Below, one piece after another: positions 24,353-34,287 of a stretch of DNA of 64,000 bases; positions within the stretch are counted from its first letter, which is position 1, and each line of letters begins with the position of its first letter. The stretch is from the NCBI GenBank assembly GCA_003667245.1, contig RCNN01000027.1:62001-126000 (forward strand). The letters run 5' to 3'. Source of the DNA: Heterostelium multicystogenum. Taxonomy: Eukaryota > Evosea > Eumycetozoa > Acytosteliales > Acytosteliaceae. The notes under the pieces were generated by a model that saw only the letters and a program-made list of their open reading frames with translations, ran no database searches and was not told the origin of the DNA. The position numbers and the translations under genes were made by a program.

Positions 24353-25053
24353 TACTTTAAAATTATAAAATACACTCTACCAAATATGAAAACAATAATA
24401 ATAGAATTTTTAATATTTTTATCTCTACAATATTACAGTACATCATGTTAAATTAAATAGTATTAAATTAAATTAAGCATTGGGGTGTGTTACTTTGAAC
24501 TTCAAATGTTAAAACACACCACTTAATACTACTACTCATCGAAAGATGTGTGTAGTTTATTGATAACATGACATATCATGGCATTACAGCTATTACTATT
24601 TAATTCTTATAAAGAGACTTTGAACTAATCTAATTATATCAATCAATCTCTCACTGTTAGACACTCATATTTTGACATCATCTTTTTGTATTCATCAGTC
24701 TTTGATAAGCGATATCGGCAGGTCGGTCTTACCTCAGGGAGGGGAGGATATCCAATGCCAATAGTTGTTCACTTGCAATCCCACAGGATTAGCATCATTA
24801 TGACACTTTTAGAAGTTCGATATCATGTAAAGTTTTGAAAAAAACTGGTGCATACATTGTTGCTCAGTAACTTGACAAGTTAGTGTGGGATATCATGTTT
24901 TTGAATTTTTTTGAATTTTATTTTATTTTTTGTTATCATAGTTCTTTGTTTTTTTGTTTTTTTCTAAAATTACAACAATATTTGTTGGTTGTTTATTTGA
25001 TTTGATCTATTAAATTAGATAGCTAGCTAGCTCAAACATAATAGTATAGGAAA
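24353..25053. other. Divergent promoter region with a GC-richer island
   Basis: Spacer between the NTF2-like gene (leftward) and NDUFS7 (rightward). Long T runs at about 24926-24965 sit upstream of NDUFS7, as is usual for dictyostelid promoters. An island at about 24705-24810 is clearly GC-richer than its surroundings and carries GATATC on both sides of CTTACCTCAGGGAGGGGAG, which could pair. It could be part of a 5' UTR or a small RNA; I see no open frame that makes sense. Confidence 0.5.
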
Positions 25054-25688
25054 ATGGCACAAGCAGGTCAACATTTATCAAAGCTTTTGGCTTCATCTTT
25101 CAAGGCTGCTCCACCTTCATCAGTACCAGAGATCGTCATCAGTAAGTTGGATGGTTTGGTCAACTGGGCTCGTACCGGTTCATTGTGGCCAATGACTTTT
25201 GGTCTTGCATGTTGCGCAGTAGAGATGATGCACGGTTATGCTGCTCGTTACGATCTCGATCGTTTCGGTATCATTCCTCGTGCCTCTCCACGTCAATCTG
25301 ACTGCATCATCGTTGCCGGTACCCTCACCAACAAGATGGCTCCAGCCTTACGTAAGGTTTACGATCAAATGCCAATGCCAAGGTATGACTACTACAATCA
25401 ACACAACTAGCAAACATCTATAATAGATAGAGATAGACTGACTGTGTCTTTGTTCACCATAACCAATCATATAACTCTAGATATGTAATTTCTATGGGTA
25501 GTTGCGCCAATGGTGGTGGATATTATCATTACAGTTATTCAGTAGTTAGAGGTTGCGATCGTATTATTCCAGTCGATGTTTATATTCCAGGTTGCCCACC
25601 AACTGCTGAGGCATTCGTCTATGGTGTATTACAACTTCAAAAGAAGATCAACAGAGAACAAGCTTTATTGACATGGTGGAGAAAGTAA
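25054..25688 (+). CDS. ndufs7: NADH dehydrogenase (complex I) iron-sulfur subunit NDUFS7 / PSST / NuoB-type
   Basis: Mitochondrial complex I subunit holding the terminal 4Fe-4S cluster N2, which passes electrons to ubiquinone. The N2 ligands are all visible: the adjacent cysteines in [10 protein letters not shown], the cysteine in MGSCANGGG and the one in [10 protein letters not shown]. Other hallmarks are [17 protein letters not shown] and [14 protein letters not shown]. Two exons (25054-25382, 25481-25688) join across a 98-base intron; the product has about 178 residues. The first 25 or so residues are Ala/Ser/Lys-rich, fitting a mitochondrial targeting peptide. No frameshift. Nuclear location agrees with the intron and with neighbouring nuclear genes. 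Confidence 0.97.
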
Positions 25689-25994
25689 ACACATTAGCAC
25701 ATCACCTAAGCTTATCACTACTTTTTATAATTATATAATTTTACAGAATCATCATCATCATCACTTTTAGCAATCGATCAATAACTTTAATGTAAACGAA
25801 AAGTAATCATAACAACCAAATAGTCATAATAATAATAATAGCAAATAGTTGTAATGGTTGACATAAAACTCACTTCACACAAACCAACTAAATCATATCA
25901 TTTAATAATAACAATAATAATAATGTCATTTGTATATATACTACAAATAAATTGACAAAATAATCAAAATCAAATCACTATAAATATTATGATA

Positions 25995-27564
25995 CTAGAG
26001 TACAGTGGTGGGCTTTATTTGTTTTAGACGAGTTTTCTCACGACAAATTGGACATTCTAGCTTCAGAGATAACCACTGGTTCCAGCACGCCCAACAACAA
26101 ATATGACCACACAGCGATATGTGTCCCTCCACAGGGATGCATTGACATATTGGGCAATACAGCTGGCCACTGTTATTCCTTGAACTACTGTTGTTGTTGT
26201 TGTTGTTGGTACTAGTAGCTGTTGTTGCTATTAATTTTGTTGGTGAAGTTTGTAAAGTTGTTGCTGTTGTTGCTATTGTTGTAGATGCCATGTTGAAAGC
26301 ATCGTTAAGATTGGTAACTGTATTCTCGTCTGAATCTGATTTATTTACATTCTTGAATGGACTTACTGGACTAGAACTACTGTTACCCATTGCCGGCAAT
26401 GTATTACCACGACGAAGCAAAGATGAAGGCGGAGTCATATAGTTCTTGGACACTTTTCTCGGTTTAATAGCAGATCCTGTGACCAAATCATAGTTAATTC
26501 TCTTTTTCGATGATTTACTTTTGATCGGTGTAATTCCTTCCAACACTGGTGAGGTGCTCGTGGTTGTCGTAGAAGTCACCGGGCTATTATCATTGCTTTT
26601 ACTTTGATAAAAGCTCCTATCGTAAGATGAGTTATTTGAAAGTGTATTCGATGCGATGAAGGCAGAGGTGTTTTCATCACCGAAATCAAATTCAAACGAT
26701 GAACTATCTAACAAACTAGCATTACTGACCGCACTGGTATTGGTTGTAATATTGTTAAATGTTTCGGTGTTTGTGTCAGTGCTGGTGTCATGGCGGTCAA
26801 CGACATCGTCGCCGAAAATATCCAATGAATTGAACTTTTGATTTTTGTTGGATTGCTCGAGCACACGATCTGCATTAATATCTTGGCCAACACCGTCACT
26901 AAAAATATCTAAAGAATCAAACTTAATCTTTTCTTTAGATCTTTCCGTTGTGTCATTGTTTAAGCTGATACTATTACTGCTACCATTATTATTGTTATTA
27001 CTACTACTATTATTTTTACTGCTACTATTATCGGTATCAAAAATATCTATACTATCATATAATGGTTTGTTCGACTTTGCAATAACCGGTGCTTTATATA
27101 TTTCTTTCTCTTGTTCCTCGACTTTCTTTGTTTGGTTTGAAACATTAGCAGAGTTGCTTGTCGTACTTGTAGAATCTACACTACTGTCAACTGTGTTGTT
27201 GGTGTTGATTGTTTGATATTGTTGATTTTGAAGATTGCTGCTATAGCTTTCGGTGTCTAAAATCAAACGAATCTATAATCAAATCTGGCTCAATAACTTT
27301 ATTGTCGTCACTGATGCTATTACTACCACCCTGGGGATCGTTTGAACGATTACTATTACTTTGAGCAGTATCAATGTTACTGTTCAAAGTCAAATTATAG
27401 TCTGAGAGTATCTCTTTTTTCTTTTCAACCTCTACCTTACTAGCAATATAACTATATTTGCTTTTAAATTTACTGAAATCGAATGATTTGGTTGGCTTTG
27501 GATTGGCTGCATCATCGCCACCACTCCCTCCACCAGCGGAATTACTACTACTATTCATATCCAT
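25995..27564 (-). CDS. RING-finger protein, probable E3 ubiquitin ligase
   Basis: About 520 residues, mostly low-complexity Ser/Asn/Thr-rich. The C terminus has a complete C3HC4 RING: LYCPICQCIPVEGHISLCGH, then ICCWACWNQWL and LECPICREKT, so all eight zinc ligands are present. RINGs of this kind recruit E2 enzymes; the substrate is unknown. The middle carries repeated short segments of the type KFDSLDIFSDGV / KFNSLDIFGDDV / LYDSIDIFDTDN, perhaps a peptide docking motif. ATG 27564 gives MDMNSSSNSAGGG. One shift at about 27260 (T4, one base too many) joins the N-terminal frame to the rest. Its 5' end faces the ribosomal protein gene across 540 bases. Confidence 0.82.
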
Positions 27565-28103
27565 TCCCAGTATATATATATATATATATATTATTAATTA
27601 TTTCATTTACACAACTATATTATATTATATTATATATACTATTACTATATCAATCAATCATAACTTTATTTGATTCATCTAATTAAGTTATCTAGATGAG
27701 AACAGCACCAGTGTCAGTGTTTCCACTCAGTCCTCCTCATTGATTTTGCAAAATGGCAGAGTGAAATCTTCCCAGAATTTAGTGTGTGTTGCAGATAAAA
27801 ATAATATGGGCAGTGGAAGTTCGTTTCATTTTTCGAATTTGTGTTTTTTTTAATTTTTTTTGACCACTCGTTGGCTACGCACTACCTGACAGTGTGGATC
27901 TCGCTGTTTTTTGATTACACACCACTGTCCTCGTCTGTACCCAGTGTCGCGATTGGTATGTAATTATATGATACCTTATCTATCTATCTAGTATCTATCC
28001 TATCTATTTAGTTAGTCTATCATCACATCCATTCATATGAATTGAAACTAACCTCTGCTCCTCCACCTCCCTTACAACTCCACTTTCGAACTTATAGCCA
28101 AAA
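27565..28103. promoter_or_regulatory. Bidirectional upstream region of the RING and L17 genes
   Basis: About 540 bases between two divergent gene starts. It contains a (TA)n tract at 27571-27591, a T-rich run at about 27844-27861 and TATC/TATCTA repeats near 27977-28010. T runs close to start codons are common in dictyostelid promoters. No individual factor site is claimed. Confidence 0.5.
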
Positions 28104-28904
28104 ATGACCAAGCCAGCCTACGCTACCAAGCCAACCAACCCAGAAAAGTGTAAATATCAACAACAGGATACTTAGAGACAATGATGATACTAATATGTTT
28201 TCACTACAGCCAGTTTAGCACGTGGAACCAACTTGAGAGTTCACTTCAAGGTATGATGATACGATTTAGGATTGGATTTTAGGTTAGGATATGGATATTT
28301 ACATTATATTACATTTTAGAACACCCGTGAAACTGCCAACGCTATCAAGGGTATGTACATCAAGAGAGCTCAAACCTACTTGTGGAACGTCCTCAAGCAC
28401 AAGGAAGCCATCCCATTCCGTAGATACAAATATGGTTGTGGTCGTACTGCTCAAGCTAAGAATCTTGGTGGAGTAAGTTTCTCTTAATCTCTCATATTTG
28501 TTGTCATCGCAGGAATGTATATCTTTGGAAAGAGCAGAAAAGCATTATAGAGCGTAGTGATGACAAAAAGAAATGAGGACTATAGGTTATTCAAAGAACA
28601 GAGTTTAACAAGAATTTTTTCATAGGTTACTCAAGCCAGATGGCCAAAGAAGTCCGTTGAACACGTTTTGTCATTGTTGAAGAACGCCGTTGCCAACGCT
28701 GAGGCCAAGAAGTTGGATACTGACAAATTGATTGTTTCACATGTTCAAGTCCAACGTGCTCAAAAGCAAAGAAGAAGAACCTACAGAGCTCACGGTCGTA
28801 TCAATCCATACATGTGCAGTCCATCCTCAATTGAACTTATCTTGTCCGAGCAAGAGGCAAAGGTTCCAAAACCCTCATCCAATAAGATTGTCAAGTCCAA
28901 CTAA
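28104..28904 (+). CDS. rpl17: 60S ribosomal protein L17 (uL22)
   Basis: Component of the large ribosomal subunit lining the peptide exit tunnel. Four exons (28104-28149, 28210-28250, 28320-28472, 28626-28904) join without frameshift. The spliced product matches the family throughout: [59 protein letters not shown] and the signature [18 protein letters not shown]. It ends [11 protein letters not shown]. The start [15 protein letters not shown] replaces the usual MVRYS opening seen in animals. Three introns in a short ribosomal gene are comparatively many for this lineage. High GC at third codon positions fits strong expression. Confidence 0.97.
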
Positions 28905-30019
28905 ATTTGATGAGTTAGTTAATAAATCTTAGTAGCAATTATACTGGTTAATCAATATCTTTTTGTGGCAATTCTCTTCCAGCATGTCTTGGAAGTAATC
29001 TTTTTATTTGTTTTTGATATGACGAGTCTAAAATTTAATGTTTATTCCTATGATTTGTTTAAATGGTTTTTTAACTTTGGATAGTCACCCAACAAGTGGA
29101 ATATGGAATTAAATCAATTTCTTATGACCTGTCTCCAACTTTGAGATAGTTTATTTCATAAATTAATGAAATGATTGTAAATACAAAAGTATTTGATTAT
29201 TGTATTGTATTTCTGGTGATTCATTTTATGATGTCTTTACAAACAAAAGAATTGATCTAAGTGATTTTTCAACAAGTTCCTCTTGTATTTTGGAATTTGA
29301 TTGACAAGAAAGTTATCTAGCTAGATATACAAAATATTATGAGAAACCATTAAAACAACAATGTGGAATTAATATTGATTGAAACAAACCATTCAACCAT
29401 TTTGTCAACCTAACTAAGGTATGGGAAAACACATTATAAAGCAAAAATCAGATTTCAGATGATGATAGCCTAATTCAGTCTCTCAATAAAAAATGAATCT
29501 TGATACAAAGAAGAAATAGTCACTTTATTTTATAACTAATAAAATTAGAAAAAAAACGATATAATTGTTGTCAAGAGAACACTATCACCTGAAAACTACA
29601 TGAAGAGAAGTGTTTATCTCTATAAAAATGCTGTTGAGATGTCTCAAGGTTCTGGATAATTCTGTTGCCTGTGAATTTGTAAATAGAAGATTCTAGTGTG
29701 GGAGTATTTTGGTGATAGCTGCGCATTTGGACTGATGCACATCTATATTATTAGCCAATATCAAAAGTGCTACAGTAGATGTTGTCTGTGGTGAACACCT
29801 AAGAATTTCTATATTCCATTTTTAATTGTTCCGATGTATATTGTTTAAACATAAAAAGTACAAGTTAATTTAATTGTATTTTTAGAATCACAAGCATTTT
29901 TACAAATGAAGATAAGAATAAAATAATTTTTTTAAATTAATATGATATTTTTTGGTAACTTACAGTTTTTAAAAATTACAAAAGTGAAGAATTCTGCAAC
30001 TTTTAGCTGTGGACACATC
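28905..30019. other. AT-rich spacer, start of a repeat island
   Basis: No gene supported. A minus-strand stretch at about 29600-29790 is open for nearly 60 codons without a start and could be a gene remnant, but it matches nothing I recognise. A 14-bp palindrome TATCTAGCTAGATA lies at about 29314-29327. Confidence 0.4.
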
Positions 30020-30095
30020 AAATGGTTTCATCAGTGAAAATCATCAAATCTCAAATCCATCTTGGAATTGATGATTTTCACTGATGATTCCATTT
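30020..30095. repeat. Long near-perfect inverted repeat (hairpin)
   Basis: The arms 30028-30047 and 30068-30087 are 20-base perfect inverted complements. Outside them, after a 2x2 TT/TT internal loop, AAATGG (30020-30025) pairs with CCATTT (30090-30095). The 20-base apical part can pair further (AATCCA with TGGAATT, one bulge). A T8 tract follows directly. Transcribed from either strand it would give a stem of about 26 bp. It may be a small-RNA precursor or a small inverted-repeat element; there is no evidence of expression. Confidence 0.6.
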
Positions 30096-30200
30096 TTTTT
30101 TGATATGTAACAGTATTGTCCTTTCAATCCTTCAGCAATGGTTCTTTAACAGTTGTTACCAAATATAATATTTACCTATAGAACATTATATATATTATTT

Positions 30201-30263
30201 AATGGTTTTAACCATTGTAATTATTGGAATGAGTAGATATTATCTAGATTCCTAGAATCTAGA
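30201..30263 (+). repeat. Diverged direct repeat with two palindromes, copy 1
   Basis: Contains the palindrome AATGGTTTTAACCATT (30201-30216) and, 26 bases on, a 9-bp hairpin with loop CTA (30243-30263, stem TCTAGATTC/GAATCTAGA). It aligns over about 67 bases with 30923-30987 in the same orientation at roughly three quarters identity by eye. It abuts the Ty3/gypsy remnant. Confidence 0.55.
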
Positions 30264-30600
30264 CTTAATAGGTTTAATGGTTAACCTTATATATTTTCTA
30301 AAAGTTTCCTTTTCTAAAACTGAATATCTTGGAAGTGAACTTGAAGTTGGAGAAGCATTAGGTACCAAATTAATTCCATGTTCGACTGTTTTAACTTTGT
30401 TTTCAATAAAAAAATTGATCGTTGAATATTTCTTTATATTCTTCCATCATATTTCCAATAGAATCTTCCTGTTCAGTTTGTTAGCAATAAGCGAAATATT
30501 GAAGCTTCTAAAGAGGTAACAATACTTTGGATGATATCTTTACTGTTGAGCATTGGCTTTCTGATATCCAATCCATTATATCCCTTTCAGGTTTTAAATG
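30264..30600 (-). mobile_element. Ty3/gypsy-type retrotransposon remnant (protease end to reverse-transcriptase start)
   Basis: Read on the minus strand in shifting frames the sequence gives RDIMDWISESQCSTVKISS, which resembles the ILGMDWL protease-end block of Ty3/gypsy polyproteins. It continues with EEYKEIFNDQFF, VKTVEHGINLVPNASPT, then LPRYSVLEKETFRKYI. The pattern EY..IF, V.H.I.L.P.A.P, YS..E.E corresponds to the start of the reverse-transcriptase domain. Stops and frame changes occur throughout and the catalytic YxDD region is not recognisable, so the copy is dead. The related known dictyostelid elements are Skipper and DGLT-A; which lineage this belongs to is open. Confidence 0.6.
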
Positions 30601-30922
30601 AAGATAATTATGAAAAATGTTGTAAAACCTTCTATTAGTAGTCAAACAAAAAATATAATATAGTAAGTACCTATAGAGGTCAGATAAGAATAATAAAGAT
30701 AATGTTAATATCACAACCCTGCAGTTGGCAAAGGTGGATAGAAATAACTAATAAGAAAAGATAATGTTAAAAGATAAACTTTTATTATAAGAAGATTAGT
30801 ACTAATGGTACTGGAAGGCAATTTGTAATAAGAAGAGGAGTTGGTATTTATATTTGTAGAAATGATTCCTTAGAAGAATCAGATATTATTATTTTTAGAA
30901 GGAAGTTGGAAAGATATTGATT

Positions 30923-30987
30923 AATGGGTTTAACCCTTATGATTATTTGAATAGGAGGATGTTATCTAGATCTTCTAAAGATCTGGA
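30923..30987 (+). repeat. Diverged direct repeat with two palindromes, copy 2
   Basis: Counterpart of 30201-30263. The first palindrome is AATGGGTTTAACCCTT (30923-30938). The second is a 10-bp hairpin with loop CTA (30965-30987) and one G-T pair. Stem bases differ from copy 1 on both sides, yet pairing is kept. The two copies bracket about 660 bases holding the Ty3/gypsy remnant. Confidence 0.5.
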
Positions 30988-31043
30988 TCAAGAGTTGTTA
31001 TCGGGTCTAGTAGTCTTACTTTATTAATATGAGATTTCATAAA

Positions 31044-31116
31044 GCTTCTGTGGCTCAGTCGGCAGAGCATACGGCTGTTAACCGTAGGGTCGTTGGTTCG
31101 ATCCCAACCAGGAGCG
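31044..31116 (+). tRNA. tRNA-Asn (anticodon GUU)
   Basis: A 73-base cloverleaf without intron. Acceptor stem GCTTCTG/CAGGAGC (one G-T pair), D arm GCTC...GAGC, anticodon stem TACGG/CCGTA around loop CTGTTAA (anticodon GTT), 5-base variable loop, T arm GTTGG TTCGATC CCAAC, discriminator G. A-box and B-box match pol III promoters. A T5 tract at 31118-31122 is the expected terminator. Confidence 0.97.
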
Positions 31117-31129
31117 ATTTTTGAAACAA

Positions 31130-31149
31130 ACCCGCACCCGGAGGCGGGT
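31130..31149 (+). other. GC-rich hairpin 14 bases after tRNA-Asn
   Basis: ACCCGC (31130-31135) pairs with GCGGGT (31144-31149) across an 8-base loop. It is strikingly GC-rich in this AT-rich setting and lies just past the pol III terminator. Its role is unknown. Confidence 0.5.
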
Positions 31150-31360
31150 CTAATTTCGAGAATTTTTAATATATCTGTAAAACACGAAGTTCAAAAATCA
31201 TAAAAATAAGAAATTTATAGTATAAAAACCGAAAATAATCAAATAAACAAATCATTCCAATTAATAACCCTAATTCCTCTATAGTTATAATTAATTATTG
31301 TTAATAGATCCTATATATATACGTTTTATGTGTTACTCTTTTAAAATATCTATTTGAGTA

Positions 31361-31758
31361 CCAAGGCAGAGTAGCTGATGTGGTATGGTAGTCTGCTTGT
31401 GACGCCTTGGGTCGTGGGTTCGAATCCCGGGTTTTCCAGTTTTTCCCCATACACTTCAAGTGAACCCATGTACTTTCAAGTCTGTATGATACCATCCCGC
31501 CATGAAGAATATGTAAATTGACAAGCGAAGCCCTCAACTACGTATACCATTGGTGTACTCTTAAAATCTTCTGTCGCTTCGAAATACTTAACAGTCCACT
31601 GTTGAAACACCTTGCTCCAAATAAGAATAGGAAGTCATGCCTCTATAAAATGATGGTCATCACAACCGGCCTGTGGTTGTAAAAAGAAATCTGTAGGCTT
31701 CTAAACCCTACCTTAAATAAACAACTGTATGGTTATAACAACAAAAAAAAAAAAAAAA
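31361..31758 (+). mobile_element. tRNA-derived SINE with poly(A) tail and 10-bp target-site duplication
   Basis: A non-autonomous retroposon. Its head carries a pol III A-box (TAGCTGATGTGG, 31372-31383) and a perfect B-box (GGTTCGAATCC, 31417-31427) spaced as in a tRNA, but the arms do not fold into a functional tRNA. A body of about 300 bases unrelated to tRNA follows, ending in an uninterrupted A16 (31743-31758). The decamer TATTTGAGTA flanks it exactly: 31351-31360 before the head and 31759-31768 after the poly(A). These are the marks of target-primed reverse transcription. It sits 234 bases downstream of tRNA-Asn. The perfect duplication and intact A run suggest a fairly recent insertion. 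Confidence 0.85.
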
Positions 31759-32045
31759 TATTTGAGTAAGAGTCTTTTTATATAGGTCTGATCAACCTTT
31801 ATTTATTAAAGTAGAATAGACAGTTATTGAAAAAGATGAAGTTTTTCATGATTAAAAAGTCTTTCAAACTTTGAAAAGAGTTGTATCTTAGAAATGAATG
31901 TCTCACAAAAAACAGGTTTTATCTAAAGGTATAAAAAAATTTTATCTTAAAAAGTTTTAAATTAATTTCTAATTACTGTTTGCTGTATAACCAGAAAAAT
32001 AAAGATATGGAGGTTCTGAACAAGTTTGAGTAGTACCTATCATCA
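31759..32045. other. Spacer between the SINE and the ankyrin gene
   Basis: About 290 bases of AT-rich sequence starting with the second target-site copy. No feature seen beyond A/T runs; presumably the promoter of the next gene. Confidence 0.5.
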
Positions 32046-34255
32046 ATGCAAACAAATAACACTAATTTATTTATATTTCTTATAAGGCAACCCTATATAT
32101 TGAATATCATCACTAGATACATTCACATAGATCATTGTAAATTCAATTGCAACAAGAAATCAAAGTATATTGAATATGTAGACTATCTAATTGATCACTG
32201 TTTATTCGATAAGATCGAGGCATTGGATGATCTTTTCAACCCATGCAGCAGACTTAACACCATCAGATTCTGGTCAACTCGATCACTGGAGTACTTGGTT
32301 TCAAACTCAAATATCTATTATGAACTGCTTGTGCAATTGATAAATAGAGATTTACGAAATGACCAATCAAAGTATTATTCATTGGCTTTGCATCATACTG
32401 TCTTTATTAAAGCTATTGAAGCAAGCGATGACGATTTCACTCTTGTTAAGCTCTTGTTCTCTAGCTATCCTGATCTAGTAACCTATCATTGTTATGCTGC
32501 AGCTGCTCGAATTGGGCGTATCGATATCATCAAATATCTCATGAAAAACCATAAAATTAGAATTGATAGATACACTCTTATTGCTTCAGCATCAGCAAAT
32601 CAATTCAAGACTATAGAGTTTTTCGATCGCTATCAGAAGAAGCATTTTGCAAATGAATTGCCCAATCTCAGTATTTCATTCACACCTGAGGTTATGGATG
32701 CTGCTGTTGCATCGGGTGCAATTGAGTGCATAGAGTATCTATTGGAGCATAGAAACGAAGGTTGCACAACACATGCCATTAACTCTGCTTGTAGACAATT
32801 CGAAAAATTAAGTAGTGTAGATGCTCAGTCTGAGTCAAAACAACTTCAAGCGATTAAATTGGTTCACAGGAAGCTATTTATCAGTTGTACGGATGAAGCA
32901 CCTTTAGCTCTCATTGAGCGAGGCAGATTGGATGTCTTGGAAGCACTATATCAACACGGTATCTTGCCTCATGCAGAGTCAATTACTTTCAACAACAAAA
33001 CTCTTGACAAAGAGCTTGTTGAAACGGCTATCAATTGTGGAAGGCTAGATATTGTAAAATATCTGTTGGAAACTGTAGGACTCTTGCCGACTAGACTCAA
33101 AGTTCTTGGCGCTTGTGAAAATGGATATGTAGATGTTATTGCCTATCTATTGACCCGAGAGAATATCAAGAAATATAAAGAATTAATTAGAGTGTACATC
33201 GTAGACATGGTAATATTATCAATAAGGAATGGACATTTGGATTTGGTTAAGTTACTATTTTCTATGGGATGGGTAGCCAGGACTGTTAGATATAGTTATC
33301 ATCCCGAACTGCTCCATCATGCTGCAATAAATTGTGGAAATCCAGCAATCATCGAATACTTAATAGTTAACGTCAAGTGGATATTCTCAAGGACAATAGG
33401 AAGTATTACCAATTTTGAGACAAGTCCTCAGTATCTTCTTCAAACAATCAAAATCCTCACCAAGCACTTTGGACAATTTGATTTGAAACAATGTCACCAG
33501 CTAGTTTCTGGTGTATCTCTAGAGATATTTCTTTTCTTTGAAGCAAACTACAAACTGGATAAAAATGTCTGTGGAAACATTTACACAAATTTTGCATCCT
33601 GTAGAGGATTACTTGATTTAGTCAAGTATCTACATCAGAATGGATATAAATTTTCAAGTGAATCAATTCAAGGTGCAATGATACACAACAAAATGGAGGT
33701 GATCAAGTATCTGGTAGAAACTGTTGGTGTGTCGCCAATGAACAATCTTCTTTATTATATTTCTTCATTTACCAGTTTAGAGGTAGTCAGGTATCTGGTA
33801 AACAAGTTTCCATTCTTAGAAGTAACATCATTGGTCATATATAAGGCAATAGAGACAAAGTTTATAGCCATTGTTGATTTTCTTTTAGGCTGTGAACTAA
33901 GTACAGTTCAGGAAGATACAAATTTACTACATCTTGATAATCTGGTTATTCCCCCCGATATTTTAGTTGCCATTGCCACTAAAGTTCCATATCTGTTTAC
34001 AGTAGAAAAATGGCAGCAGTTTTTTAAATCAAGTACTCGAAGCAGATAGTTTGGATCTTCTCATCATTTTACTTGAAACCTACAAACCAGTCATCAATAT
34101 CAACCATCTCAAACAAGCAAAAATCATGTAGTGTTTTGGTTCAGTTACTCAATTATTTCAAACCAACTGAGCAACAACAGAAAGATCTCTTAGCTCATTC
34201 ATTATCACAACGTCGACAAAGTATAGTTGACTTCTATTGGTACAGAAATAAATAA
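32046..34255 (+). CDS. Ankyrin-repeat-type protein of an expanded dictyostelid family
   Basis: About 735 residues built of degenerate helical repeats with the pattern G.(L/I)D(I/V)(I/V)KYL(L/V), for example ARIGRIDIIKYLMKNH, AINCGRLDIVKYLLETVG, SIRNGHLDLVKLLF, RGLLDLVKYLHQNGYKFS and KMEVIKYLVETVGVSP. These are divergent ankyrin repeats, and the N-terminal hydrophobic start FIFLIRQPYILNIITRYI is shared by related family members. No other domain is present; such proteins are protein-binding scaffolds of unknown role. No intron is seen. Two likely one-base errors near the end (T6 at 34020-34025, A5 at 34119-34123) each look one base too long. Correcting them extends the frame through LNQVLEADSLDLLIILLETY to WYRNK and the stop at 34255. 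The SINE lies about 290 bases upstream. Confidence 0.85.
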
Positions 34256-34287
34256 ATACTTTAATTGTTTGTTTTGGTTAAACTAAT

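Noticed and set aside
30201..30990. The two diverged repeats as intact LTRs of the Ty3/gypsy remnant
   Set aside because: They are short and only about three quarters identical. No TG...CA ends, primer-binding site or polypurine tract could be seen, so an LTR call is not supported.
31361..31440. A second functional tRNA gene, perhaps tRNA-His, judged by the TTGTGAC loop
   Set aside because: A- and B-boxes are good, but acceptor and anticodon stems do not pair, and the sequence continues into a body with poly(A) tail and target duplications. It is the SINE head.
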